The notes beneath the pieces were generated by a model. That model saw only the letters and a list, made by a program, of their open reading frames with translations. It made no database searches and was not told the origin of the DNA. Positions 53,183 through 61,347 of a stretch of 64,000 nucleotides of DNA are shown piece after piece (position 1 is the first letter of the stretch; the number at the start of each line of letters is the position of its first letter). The translations under genes and the position numbers were made by a program. The stretch is from Lachnospira pectinoschiza (GTDB lineage Bacteria > Bacillota > Clostridia > Lachnospirales > Lachnospiraceae), in assembly GCF_020564355.1 (NCBI RefSeq), contig NZ_JAJCRR010000003.1, positions 310,001 to 374,000 of the forward strand. Reading direction: 5' to 3'.

Positions 53183-53776
53183 TTATTTTTTTGAAGCTTT
53201 TTCTGCGGAAATGTCCATATGCTTTGTAGGAAGACCTTCCATATAAAGCTGCTTACAGGCAGTCAGCATGGTTGAACAGTAGTAAATGGCACAAATGCCG
53301 GAACCTGCACCGACAAGAATCGAGGCAAGGGAAATATTGGACATAAATGCGATATAATGAATAAATACCAATGCACCCAGCAACAGCCATACGATTCTGA
53401 AAGAACGTGTTGTGGCAGATTTTTCCTGAAATTTTGCTTCTAATATGATGGCTTCCGTAAAATAATAAGTAAAGTAAATTGTAAAAATAGTAGAAAGACC
53501 GGCAGCCATTGTGCGCATCTGAGAAGCGCTGTCACCCCAGTCCTTAAAAAGCAGTGCCTGACCGATAACGGCGGCAGCCGTTCCTAAAATAGCGGCAAGT
53601 CTTGCTTTTTTAAATAACACATTACGTGGGGCAAGCGGTAAAATACCAATGACAATCAGGATAAAGCCGATGACGTCAGAAAAGACATCAATTGTGGCAT
53701 TGCCGACCCGGACATAGAACTGTAACACAAGCAGTAAAATGCCAATTAAAATCAGTGAAATATTTTTTTTATTCAT
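53183..53776 (-). CDS. Multi-helix membrane protein of unknown function
   Basis: A 197-residue protein with about six helices (ISLILIGILLLVLQFYV, VIGFILIVIGILPLA and others). ATG 53776 is chosen; the frame continues to a TTG at 53800 which contains the GAAAGGAG site. The N-terminal pair LQFYVRVGNATIDVFSDVIG then FILIVIGI recurs in Lachnospiraceae membrane proteins without assigned role. Confidence 0.6.
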   Translation of the reverse strand: MNKKNISLILIGILLLVLQFYVRVGNATIDVFSDVIGFILIVIGILPLAPRNVLFKKARLAAILGTAAAVIGQALLFKDWGDSASQMRTMAAGLSTIFTIYFTYYFTEAIILEAKFQEKSATTRSFRIVWLLLGALVFIHYIAFMSNISLASILVGAGSGICAIYYCSTMLTACKQLYMEGLPTKHMDISAEKASKK

Positions 53777-53979
53777 ACGTTTTTTAAGAGCTCCTTTCAA
53801 TATGCTAATAATCTATTTTACTGGAAACAAAATGCAGGGTCAATGTATTTGACGGATTTTAGAGAAATTTTATGGCGCGTTGGTTGTGAAGTACCGGTCG
53901 ATATGCTAAAATAGGGCAAAATATGGATATTAAATGCGTAAGGCGCTTAATAATGATAGAACGGAGAAGCTTTAAGGTT

Positions 53980-54873
53980 ATGCTTGAATGGTCAACACCT
54001 TCCATTTCCGATGGTGACTGGATTCGGAAAATAATTGCGGAATCAGGAAATATGGGCAGTGATGTTTCATTTGCCAATATGTATCTGCTTCGTGAAAAAT
54101 ATGACATACAGATTTGCAGTTACAGAGGCTTTTTACTGCGGCACTACAACGGCTATTACGGAAGAAAGGGATATACCTTTCCGATAGGCACAGGCAGCCA
54201 GGAAAAAGCACTGCAAGCATTAAAAGAGGATGCAGAAAAACGCAGGGAGCCGCTGTGCTTCTGTCTGCTCACGGAAGAACAAAAGCAGATGTTAGAGGAG
54301 TTTTTCCCGGATACATTTGTATTTGAGAGCAATCCGGGGGACAGCGACTACATTTATTCGCAGGAAGAACTGGCAAATCTGGCAGGAAAGGCATTTCATA
54401 AGAAGAAAAATCATTTTTCAAAGTTTGTAAGGACGTATCCGGAATACCGCTTTGAGCAGATAGGCGCGGCAAACTGGCAGGATGCGGTGCTTGTGGAAGA
54501 TATGTGGTATTATGAACATTTGCAGGAAGAAGACGAGTCGCAGAAAAAAGAATATGCGGCGGTCAAAGAAGCGCTGGAGCATTTTGAACAGTTAGAGCTT
54601 TCAGGCGGGCTTTTATACGTCAATGATACACCGGCGGCGATGACGGTTGCTTCTTATATTAATGAAGATACGTGTGATATTCATTTTGAAAAGGCGGTCG
54701 GTGAATGTGTGACAAATGGTGCATATGCGGCGATTAACAGGCTGTTTGCACAGACGTTAAACTGCACATGGCTGAATCGCGAAGAAGATATCGGAATTGA
54801 GGGGCTTCGTAAGGCAAAAATGTCCTACCATCCTAAAATGCTGGTTAAGAAATATAATGCACATTTAAAATGA
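53980..54873 (+). CDS. DUF2156 (LPG synthase-like) acyl-transferase-fold protein
   Basis: A 297-residue soluble protein with the tandem GNAT-like fold of the C-terminal domain of phosphatidylglycerol lysyltransferase. The opening LEWSTPSISDGDWIRKIIAE, SGNMGSDVSFANMYLL and the late LNREEDIGIEGLRKAKMSYH with PKMLVKKYNA are characteristic. The start is uncertain: 53980 matches family starts, but 53953 has an equally weak site. It may transfer an aminoacyl or acyl group. It precedes the YkgJ gene by 51 bp. Confidence 0.78.
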   Translation: MLEWSTPSISDGDWIRKIIAESGNMGSDVSFANMYLLREKYDIQICSYRGFLLRHYNGYYGRKGYTFPIGTGSQEKALQALKEDAEKRREPLCFCLLTEEQKQMLEEFFPDTFVFESNPGDSDYIYSQEELANLAGKAFHKKKNHFSKFVRTYPEYRFEQIGAANWQDAVLVEDMWYYEHLQEEDESQKKEYAAVKEALEHFEQLELSGGLLYVNDTPAAMTVASYINEDTCDIHFEKAVGECVTNGAYAAINRLFAQTLNCTWLNREEDIGIEGLRKAKMSYHPKMLVKKYNAHLK

Positions 54874-54924
54874 CAGGACACTACAGAATAAATCTGCGGG
54901 TCTGATTGGAAAGAAGGAGAGAAA

Positions 54925-55446
54925 ATGCTTTCAAAAGTTTTGAAAAAAGAAACGTGTGCCGAGTGCCGTTTCTGCTGTTCGTTCAGAAGATGCAGTCTTT
55001 GGGAAACACCACTGTTTCCGAAAGAGGTTATGGATTCACTGGAAAAGAAGGGCAGTCCGGTTGTGTTTAAAAAGCAGACGGTTTCGGGAAAAGAATACGG
55101 TCAGATGGATTTAACAGGGAAATATCGTACGCAGGATTCCGAGGAGGAAGCCGCCTGTGAATTTCTGGATGCGCACAAGGGCTGTACGTTAAATAATGAA
55201 GAAAAGCCGTTTGACTGTAAAATATGGCCGCTCCGGATTATGAAGGAAAATGAAAAGTATGTCATTGCACTGACACCGACCTGTCCGGCAATCAATCAGG
55301 TGCCGCTGGAACAGATGAAGGCGTTGGTTGAAGACGGACTTGGAAAAACCATTTATGAATATGCGAAGGAGCATCCGTACATTGTAAAGGAATACCGGGA
55401 AGGGTTTCCGGTTTTGATGACATTTAAAAAAATAACAAAGAAATAA
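54925..55446 (+). CDS. YkgJ-family cysteine cluster protein
   Basis: A 173-residue protein with many conserved Cys: CAECRFCCSFRRC at 11-23, CEFLDAHKGCTLN, PFDCKIWP and TPTCPAIN. This is the YkgJ/CxxCxxCC zinc- or iron-sulfur-binding family of unknown function. The start follows GAAGGAG. It is probably in one transcript with the DUF2156 gene. Confidence 0.85.
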   Translation: MLSKVLKKETCAECRFCCSFRRCSLWETPLFPKEVMDSLEKKGSPVVFKKQTVSGKEYGQMDLTGKYRTQDSEEEAACEFLDAHKGCTLNNEEKPFDCKIWPLRIMKENEKYVIALTPTCPAINQVPLEQMKALVEDGLGKTIYEYAKEHPYIVKEYREGFPVLMTFKKITKK

Positions 55447-55519
55447 ATGCCGGGAAGCCGCATGAATACTGAAATTGCAAAAAAATAACAAAAAATTTCA
55501 AAAAAAATGAAAAAAGTGC

Positions 55520-55548
55520 TTGCATTTTATTTTTTGTTATTATATAAT
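55520..55548 (+). promoter_or_regulatory. tRNA-Gln promoter
   Basis: TTGCAT (55520-55525), a 17-bp spacer and a consensus TATAAT (55543-55548), 35 bp before the tRNA. Confidence 0.88.
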
Positions 55549-55582
55549 ACATCTTGTCGTTACGACATACGGCAAACGACAT

Positions 55583-55654
55583 TGGGCTTTCGCCAAATGG
55601 TAAGGCACTGGATTCTGATTCCAGCATTGTGGGGGTTCGAGTCCCTCAAGCCCA
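55583..55654 (+). tRNA. tRNA-Gln (CTG)
   Basis: A 72-nt cloverleaf: acceptor TGGGCTT/AAGCCCA, anticodon stem CTGGA/TCCAG with loop TTCTGAT (anticodon CTG), and T-loop GTTCGAGTC. CCA is not encoded. A terminator follows at once. No integrated element sits at its 3' end. Confidence 0.95.
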
Positions 55655-55661
55655 GTCCTTT

Positions 55662-55690
55662 ATCCCTCGCATGATTGCGAGGGATTTTTT
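55662..55690 (+). terminator. Terminator of tRNA-Gln
   Basis: ATCCCTCGC pairs with GCGAGGGAT, then TTTTTT. Confidence 0.95.
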
Positions 55691-55696
55691 GCATTA

Positions 55697-55936
55697 TAGA
55701 ACTATTTGTTTCGGAGCAAAACAAATAGCTATGATGGCAGATGAGAAATCGCCTTCGCGAATTTCTCATCGCCGCTTCGCAACAAGTTGCTCAGAATGGA
55801 GATTGGTGTGAAAATCCTTAAATCTAAGATTTTCACACAACAGTTTTGTGCCGCAGGCGTCACAAAACTGTCCTTATCGCAGAACTGAATAGATTCAGTT
55901 CGCGATTCCTCCGGCATTAAAATGCCTGCGGAATGG
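55697..55936. repeat. Hairpin array between tRNA-Gln and the cvfB-like gene
   Basis: Six or seven consecutive stems with short loops: AACTATTTGTTT/AAACAAATAGCT; GATGAGAAAT/ATTTCTCATC; GCAAC-AA-GTTGC; GTGTGAAAATC/GATTTTCACAC; ACAGTTTTGTG/CACAAAACTGT; CGCAGAACTGAAT/ATTCAGTTCGCG; and CCGGCATT/AATGCCTGCGG. AATGGAGATTGGT occurs at both 55796 and 55932, the second copy serving as the RBS region of the next gene. The array looks inserted by duplication of that site. Confidence 0.75.
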
Positions 55937-55944
55937 AGATTGGT

Positions 55945-56772
55945 ATGATTGAATTAGGAAAAACACAATGTTTGAATGTTGTAAAAATCGTAGATTTTGG
56001 TATTTACCTTGGTACAGAAGAAGATAAAGTTTTACTGCCAAAGAAGCAGGTTCCGCAGGACATTGAAGTGGGCGATGCACTGACGGTTTTTGTTTACCGT
56101 GATTCCAGTGACCGTCTGATTGCGACGACGAAGACACCGAAGCTGGAACTGGGACAGATTGCAAAGTTAAAGGTTTCGGAAGTCGGTAAAATCGGTGCAT
56201 TTTTAGACTGGGGACTGGAAAAGGATTTGTTCCTTCCATTTAAAGAGCAGACAACGCATGTGGAAAAAGGTGATATCTGTCTGACGGCACTTTATGTTGA
56301 TAAGAGTAACCGTCTGGCAGCAACCATGCGCGTATATGATTATTTAAGCTGTGACAGTCCATATGTAAAAGACAGCGCCGTACAGGGAACAGTCATTGAA
56401 ATTAACCCGGATTACGGTGTGTACGTAGCGGTAGATGACCGTTATTTTGGCATGATTCCGAAAAATGAAGTATTCGGAAAGATTCAGATAGGCGATACAA
56501 TTCACGGCAGAGTATCGAAAGTGCGCGATGACCATAAACTGTCAATCAGTCTGAAACAAAAAGCCTATATACAAATGGATGAAGATTCCAGTATAATATA
56601 TCATGCAATTGAAAAAAGAGGCGGAAGTCTTCCTTTTACAGATAAAGCAGCGCCTGAGATTATCAAAGCCGAATTTGATATGAGTAAGAATGCGTTTAAA
56701 CGTGCGGTCGGGCGTCTGTTAAAAGAAGGAAAAATTGAGATTGCAGAAAGCTGTATCAAGCTGAAAAAGTAA
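55945..56772 (+). CDS. CvfB-family S1 RNA-binding protein
   Basis: A 275-residue protein. ATG 55945 has TGGAG at seven bases; the ATG at 55933 overlaps that site. It holds tandem S1-like OB folds (about 1-60, 65-130 and 140-215; for example VVKIVDFGIYLGTEEDKVLL, VSEVGKIGAFLDWGLEKDLF and VIEINPDYGVYVAVDDRYFG). A C-terminal winged helix follows (about 220-275, SKNAFKRAVGRLLKEGKIEI). CvfB binds RNA and affects virulence and translation in Staphylococcus. It is 17 bp before the ridA gene. Confidence 0.9.
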   Translation: MIELGKTQCLNVVKIVDFGIYLGTEEDKVLLPKKQVPQDIEVGDALTVFVYRDSSDRLIATTKTPKLELGQIAKLKVSEVGKIGAFLDWGLEKDLFLPFKEQTTHVEKGDICLTALYVDKSNRLAATMRVYDYLSCDSPYVKDSAVQGTVIEINPDYGVYVAVDDRYFGMIPKNEVFGKIQIGDTIHGRVSKVRDDHKLSISLKQKAYIQMDEDSSIIYHAIEKRGGSLPFTDKAAPEIIKAEFDMSKNAFKRAVGRLLKEGKIEIAESCIKLKK

Positions 56773-56789
56773 AAAGGAGAGAAAGTATT

Positions 56790-57164
56790 ATGCAGAAAGT
56801 TATCAGTACAAAGAGAGCACCGGGGGCAATTGGACCTTACTCACAGGCAATTGAAATTAATAATATGGTATTTACATCAGGTGTCATTCCTGTAAATCCT
56901 GCAACCGGTGAAATTGCAGAGGGTGTGGAAGCACAGGCAGAGCAGGCATTTGAAAATCTTTGCCATCTGGTAGAAGATTCAGGCTCTAAGGTAGAAAATA
57001 TTGTAAAGACAACCGTATTTATCAAGGAAATGAACGATTTTGGCAAAATCAACGAAATTTATAAGAAATATTTCAAAGAACCGTTCCCGGCACGTTCCTG
57101 TGTAGAAGTTGCAAGACTGCCAAAGGACGTTTTACTTGAAGTTGAAGCGATTGCATGGAAGTAA
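56790..57164 (+). CDS. ridA: RidA-family enamine/imine deaminase
   Basis: A 124-residue RidA trimer subunit. APGAIGPYSQAIEINNMVFT, SGVIPVNPATGEI, the catalytic Arg in FPARSCVEVARLPKDVLLEV and the C-terminal EAIAW are typical. It hydrolyses 2-aminoacrylate-type intermediates released by PLP enzymes. It probably forms an operon with the cvfB-like gene before it and the CPBP gene 3 bp after. Confidence 0.93.
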   Translation: MQKVISTKRAPGAIGPYSQAIEINNMVFTSGVIPVNPATGEIAEGVEAQAEQAFENLCHLVEDSGSKVENIVKTTVFIKEMNDFGKINEIYKKYFKEPFPARSCVEVARLPKDVLLEVEAIAWK

Positions 57165-57167
57165 TCT

Positions 57168-58103
57168 ATGTGTAAACGAATTAACAGATTTATTCCGGTA
57201 CTTTTTGTAAGCAGTATTGTGCTGACGATTCTTGCAGGAGCTGTTATTGCGGTAACGGGTGTGAATATACCGCTTTGGGGCAGTTATCTTATCAGTCAGG
57301 CAATTGTACTGCTTCCGGCACTGGTTTACGTAGCAGTCCATAAGATTAATATTATTGCGTGTATGCCGTACCGGAAACTGCGGATATCGGACGGACTGTT
57401 AAGCCTGCTGATTGGTTATACGCTGATTCCGCTGATGTTATTTATCAACAGTGTATCAGGACTGTTTTCAACAAATTATGTGCAGGGATCTGTGCAGGAA
57501 CTGGTTGCATATCCATTTTGGCTGCAGCTTCTGATTATTGCAGTACTGCCTGCGTGTGTGGAAGAATTCGTTTTCCGTGGATTGATTTATCATTCTTACA
57601 GAAAAAATGGAATTTTAGGGGCAGCGGTGCTTAGCGGATTGGTCTTTGGGCTGATGCATTTGAATATCAATCAGTTAAGTTATGCGGCGGTAATGGGAAT
57701 TATATTTGCACTGCTTGTAGAGGCTACAGGCTCTATGTATTCTTCAATGCTGGCACATTTTGCAGCGAATTCCTATTCGGTGATTCTGATGCAGCTGGTG
57801 TCAATGACATCAGGCGGCAGTGAACTGCTTGAACAGAGTGCGCGAGCAGCGGAAAGTTCAATGAACAGTGTGCCGGTGATTATTGCACAGCTTGTGATGC
57901 TTGGACTTGTGGCGGCAGGGTTTTTAGGAATTGCCTATCTGCTGTTTAAAAAGATTGCAGTCAGAAACGGACGATGGGAGTATCTGAAAGAACAGCTGCA
58001 TAAGGGCTTTAAACCGCAAAACGGCGAGCGTTTTATAACACCTCCGCTGATTGCAACAGTTGCGGCGGCACTTGCATATATGCTTTATATAGAATTTATA
58101 TAA
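57168..58103 (+). CDS. CPBP-family intramembrane metalloprotease
   Basis: A 311-residue, eight-helix protein of the CAAX/Abi (CPBP) family. The catalytic motifs are EEFVFRGLIYHSYR (EExxxR), FGLMHLN (FxxxH) and HFAANS (HxxxN). Members cleave prenylated or membrane-bound substrates or act in bacteriocin immunity; the substrate is unknown. It has a short C-terminal cytoplasmic stretch and a last helix (about 292-310). A terminator follows. Confidence 0.9.
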   Translation: MCKRINRFIPVLFVSSIVLTILAGAVIAVTGVNIPLWGSYLISQAIVLLPALVYVAVHKINIIACMPYRKLRISDGLLSLLIGYTLIPLMLFINSVSGLFSTNYVQGSVQELVAYPFWLQLLIIAVLPACVEEFVFRGLIYHSYRKNGILGAAVLSGLVFGLMHLNINQLSYAAVMGIIFALLVEATGSMYSSMLAHFAANSYSVILMQLVSMTSGGSELLEQSARAAESSMNSVPVIIAQLVMLGLVAAGFLGIAYLLFKKIAVRNGRWEYLKEQLHKGFKPQNGERFITPPLIATVAAALAYMLYIEFI

Positions 58104-58142
58104 AGTTTCCGGATGAAAATGCTTTGGATAAAAATATTTTGG

Positions 58143-58182
58143 GGACAGTATTGTGATAGAAATGTCACGATATTGTCCTTTT
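58143..58182 (+). terminator. Intrinsic terminator of the CPBP gene
   Basis: GGACAGTATTGTGA pairs with TCACGATATTGTCC (one mismatch), then TTTT. Confidence 0.88.
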
Positions 58183-58264
58183 CTGTGAAAAGATGAAGTG
58201 GATGGGGTGAATGAACTTTTCGGATTTGGCACATTAAAATGTTTTTGAAATGAGGATATGAAAA

Positions 58265-59518
58265 ATGAATGCAGCAAAAAAACTTGTAACATTTGTTAAA
58301 AAAGAAACGGTTTTGTGCATTGCGGGTCTGCTGGCTGTGGTGAGCATGTTTATAATTCACCCGTCAGCAGACTATTTTCGTTATATCGATTACTGCGTGC
58401 TTACACTGTTGTTTTGTTTTATGGCAGTAGTTGCGGGCTTTCGCAGTGTGGGACTGTTTGAATGGCTTATTAAAAAAATGCTGTGCTATGTAAAAAATGC
58501 AAGACAACTGGAGCTTGTACTGGTACTTGGCTGCTTTTTTGCCAGTATGTGGATTACAAATGATGTCGCCCTGCTGACTTTTGTACCGTTTGCGGTGGCG
58601 GTATTACAGGCGGCAGGTCTGACAGAAAATCTGATTTTTGTCATTGTTATGCAGACGATTGCGGCGAATCTCGGCAGTATGTGTACGCCAATCGGGAATC
58701 CACAGAATCTCTATTTGTATTCGCTGTCGTGCAGTCCGGTTACAGCGTTTTTAAAGCTGATGTTTCCGGTGACGGCGGTGTCACTTGGATTACTGCTGGT
58801 GACGTCGCTTTGTATTCCTAAAAGGGAAATTAAGGTGCAGGCGGAGAGAGCTATTTTGGAACAGGGAGCGGCAGACAGAAAAGCGGCAGGCAGGGCTATA
58901 TCAGACAGAAAGGCAGCAGACAGAGGGTTGTCAGACAGAAAGATGTCAGGGGCGGAAGTATCGGATAAAGAGGAAATGGTCCGGGAAAATGCAAAAGATG
59001 AGAAAGTACGGCTGTGTGGATATTTGACACTGTTTTTCCTGTGTATTCTGACAGTGCTTCATGTACTGGATTACAGAATGTTACTGGCTATTGTTATCGG
59101 TGTCCTTTTTGTATTGGACAGACAGTTGTTCACAAAGCCGGATTATATGCTGTTGATAACATTTGTGGCATTTTTTATTCTTGTGGGTAACATTAAAAAT
59201 ATGGACGGCTTCAGTGCTTTTTTAAGGACACATGTGGGCGGACACGAACTGGCAGCATCAATTTTTGCAAGCCAGATAATCAGTAATGTACCGGCGGCGG
59301 TGCTGCTGTCGGGCTTTACGGAAAATATCAATGCGCTGATTCTCGGCACGAATATCGGCGGACTGGGAACACTGATTGCATCAATGGCAAGTCTGATTTC
59401 TTATAAGCAGTATGCGCTTACGCCACAAAGTGAAAAAGGAAAGTATATGTTGGTATTTACCGGCTGGAATGTTGTATTTCTTGTGATTTTGTGGATTGTG
59501 GCGGCTGTATTTTATTAA
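58265..59518 (+). CDS. SLC13/ArsB-like anion transporter
   Basis: A 417-residue protein of the ion transporter superfamily with about ten helices in two halves. The signatures are FASMWITNDVALLTFVPFAV, the re-entrant motif ANLGSMCTPIGNPQNLYLY in half one, and IISNVPAAVLLSG plus GTNIGGLGTLIASMASLIS in half two. Family members carry dicarboxylates, sulfate, citrate or arsenite. The central cytoplasmic loop (about 185-245) is expanded by a tandem 10-residue repeat. The substrate is unknown. Confidence 0.83.
   Translation: MNAAKKLVTFVKKETVLCIAGLLAVVSMFIIHPSADYFRYIDYCVLTLLFCFMAVVAGFRSVGLFEWLIKKMLCYVKNARQLELVLVLGCFFASMWITNDVALLTFVPFAVAVLQAAGLTENLIFVIVMQTIAANLGSMCTPIGNPQNLYLYSLSCSPVTAFLKLMFPVTAVSLGLLLVTSLCIPKREIKVQAERAILEQGAADRKAAGRAISDRKAADRGLSDRKMSGAEVSDKEEMVRENAKDEKVRLCGYLTLFFLCILTVLHVLDYRMLLAIVIGVLFVLDRQLFTKPDYMLLITFVAFFILVGNIKNMDGFSAFLRTHVGGHELAASIFASQIISNVPAAVLLSGFTENINALILGTNIGGLGTLIASMASLISYKQYALTPQSEKGKYMLVFTGWNVVFLVILWIVAAVFY
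58871..58960 (+). repeat. Three in-frame 30-bp tandem repeats inside the transporter gene
   Basis: Units begin at 58871, 58901 and 58931 with (G/T)CAGACAGAAA. They encode ADRKAAGRAI, SDRKAADRGL and SDRKMSGAEV, followed by a decayed fourth unit. They lie in the cytoplasmic loop between the two transporter halves. Confidence 0.85.
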
Positions 59519-59642
59519 AGAGAAAAAACGAAAATTGGAAGCGAAAAACACAAACCGGAATCCGCAGGAAAAGCAGGAATGCCGGGACAGAGCGAGAGTG
59601 GGGGATACATAGAGGAAATGCATAAGTTAAAAAGAATATAAA

Positions 59643-59680
59643 AGTTTCTGAACCTTATATCAAAGTAAGGTTTAGAAACT
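59643..59680. repeat. Intergenic hairpin
   Basis: AGTTTCTGAACCTTA pairs with TAAGGTTTAGAAACT (one mismatch) between convergent genes; it may terminate either. Confidence 0.55.
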
Positions 59681-59684
59681 AAAT

Positions 59685-59729
59685 AAAAAAGGAGTTGTAT
59701 ATGAATTACTTCATAACAACTCCCTTTTT
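59685..59729 (-). terminator. Intrinsic terminator of the yjfB-like gene
   Basis: On the minus strand GGAGTTGT pairs with ACAACTCC, then TTTTTTATTT. Confidence 0.85.
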
Positions 59730-59765
59730 ATAAGAAAATGAGAAAGGAAAAAATAATAAGAAAAA

Positions 59766-59942
59766 CTAAACGTAGTAATCTATATTCTGTCCAAGATAAG
59801 GAGTAACGGAAGATTCCATAATCTTTACCATTCCATCGCCCATATCTTCGACGGTATCTAACGATTTACTAAGCATCGCAACACTGACATCGTTCAAAAT
59901 GTTCTGTGTGCTCATTGCTGTTGATAAAGAAGCTATATCCAT
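59766..59942 (-). CDS. YjfB-family small motility-associated protein
   Basis: A 58-residue protein read on the minus strand behind AGAGGTG. It opens MDIASLSTAMSTQNILNDVS and ends PYLGQNIDYYV, matching YjfB (PF14070, putative motility protein), whose members start MDIAxLS and end LGxxIDxxV. Family genes are often under sigma-D control in motile Firmicutes. It fits with the flagellin in this window. The exact function is unknown. Confidence 0.8.
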   Translation of the reverse strand: MDIASLSTAMSTQNILNDVSVAMLSKSLDTVEDMGDGMVKIMESSVTPYLGQNIDYYV

Positions 59943-60071
59943 ATTGCACCTCTTTCAAATATCTTATCAACTGTTTGTATCTTATGTATGTATTATAATA
60001 CAAGGATTTGGAAAATGCAACACTTTTTTACAAAAAAATGAAGAAAAAAGAGAAAAAATGTCACATTTTAT

Positions 60072-60282
60072 ACAAATATGGTCCAGCAAATGTGCTGTCC
60101 CTCAACGTGTTACTTAACTTCGGTCCAGCACATTTGCTGGACTGTGGCGATGCCGAACGAACTATTTTCGCTGGAGTAGGGTGGCAGCCCGGAGGGATTT
60201 TATCATAGTGTTACTTGACTTTGGTCCAGCACCTTTGTTGGATGGTGGAGGAAAACTTCGCCGAACGAACTATTTTCACTGG
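60072..60282. repeat. Imperfect direct repeats with TCCAGCA hairpins
   Basis: Two related units start at 60107 and 60208 (GTGTTACTTAACTTCGGTCC and GTGTTACTTGACTTTGGTCC). Each contains TCCAGCA/TGCTGGA-like stems and ends in CCGAACGAACTATTTTC. A partial inverse copy of the stem lies at 60077. This fills the gene-free stretch 59943-60344. Confidence 0.75.
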
Positions 60283-60344
60283 TTAGTATAGTCCGCACAT
60301 TTTCCGGGCATACTGTGGGAAAAGTAAGGAAAGCGGAGTGTGGG

Positions 60345-61190
60345 ATGAAGCGGTATTTGTATTTGGCGGCAGGGACATTTTTGATGGCGGCAGCATATAA
60401 GAGCATTTATCAGTCGGTGGGTATGGTGACCGGCGGATTTTCGGGAATTGGAGTCATTGTAAACCGTGTAACAGGTGGCGTATGGGCGGGCGGCGTGCCA
60501 CTGTGGATTACCAATGTTACATTAAATGTGCCATTGTTTATTGCTGCATTTTATATAGAAGGAAAAGAATTTATAAAAAACACTGTTACCGGGGCGGTAC
60601 TGCTTACACTGTACCTGGCGGTGCTTCCGGCAGTTCCCGTAGATGCAGCGGATTATCTGCTGGCGGCAGTGTATGGCGGGGCAGCCTGCGGAGCCGGTAT
60701 CGGACTGGTGTTAAAATCCGGATTTACAACCGGCGGAACGGATATGCTGGGGGTATTGCTGCACCGGTTTTTCCGCCAGTATGCACTGGCAAGTATTATT
60801 CAGGTGCTGGACATGGCGGTTATTATTGCAGGTGTGCTGGTATTCGGAATGAGTGTCAGTCTGTATGCCATTATTGCCGTTTATGTCACGGCGCTGGTGA
60901 CAGATACGGTGCTGGAAGGCACGAAGCAGGCAAGGGCAGTGTGGATTATTTCCGATAAAAATGAGCAGATTGCACCGGTGGTTATGGAAAAAATGCACCG
61001 TGGCATTACACGGTTTCCTGCAAGCGGGGTCTATACGCAGCAGGAAAAAAGTGTGCTGCTGTGCGTGGTTTCAATCAAACAGATACCGTATCTGAAAGAA
61101 ATCGTAATGGAAATAGACGAAAACAGCTTTTTAATCGTTGGTGATGTTCGTGAAGTAATGGGGAATGGTTTTGTACAAAAGTTACAGTAA
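60345..61190 (+). CDS. YitT-family membrane protein (DUF2179)
   Basis: A 281-residue protein starting at ATG 60345 after GGAG. Five or six membrane helices (1-175) include the typical AAYKSIYQSVGMVTGGFSGI and KSGFTTGGTDMLGVLLHRFF. A C-terminal cytoplasmic DUF2179 domain follows (about 195-281; RGITRFPASGVYTQQEKSVL, IDENSFLIVGDVREVMGNGF). YitT proteins are of unknown transport or signalling role. It stands alone. Confidence 0.9.
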   Translation: MKRYLYLAAGTFLMAAAYKSIYQSVGMVTGGFSGIGVIVNRVTGGVWAGGVPLWITNVTLNVPLFIAAFYIEGKEFIKNTVTGAVLLTLYLAVLPAVPVDAADYLLAAVYGGAACGAGIGLVLKSGFTTGGTDMLGVLLHRFFRQYALASIIQVLDMAVIIAGVLVFGMSVSLYAIIAVYVTALVTDTVLEGTKQARAVWIISDKNEQIAPVVMEKMHRGITRFPASGVYTQQEKSVLLCVVSIKQIPYLKEIVMEIDENSFLIVGDVREVMGNGFVQKLQ

Positions 61191-61347
61191 ATCAGTGTCT
61201 ATAGTAAATTTGACGAAAATATCCGCAGATATTTGTTGAAATACAATATGGTAATTATCGGCTGATTATTGTATTATTTATAACAACAACAGACGCGGGC
61301 AAGATGCGAAAGCGAAAGGCGTCATTTATTTAGGAGGATATTTTAAA

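Noticed and set aside
55583..55654. tRNA-Gln as the integration site of an element
   Set aside because: No integrase or repeated tRNA 3' end is present nearby; a terminator follows at once.
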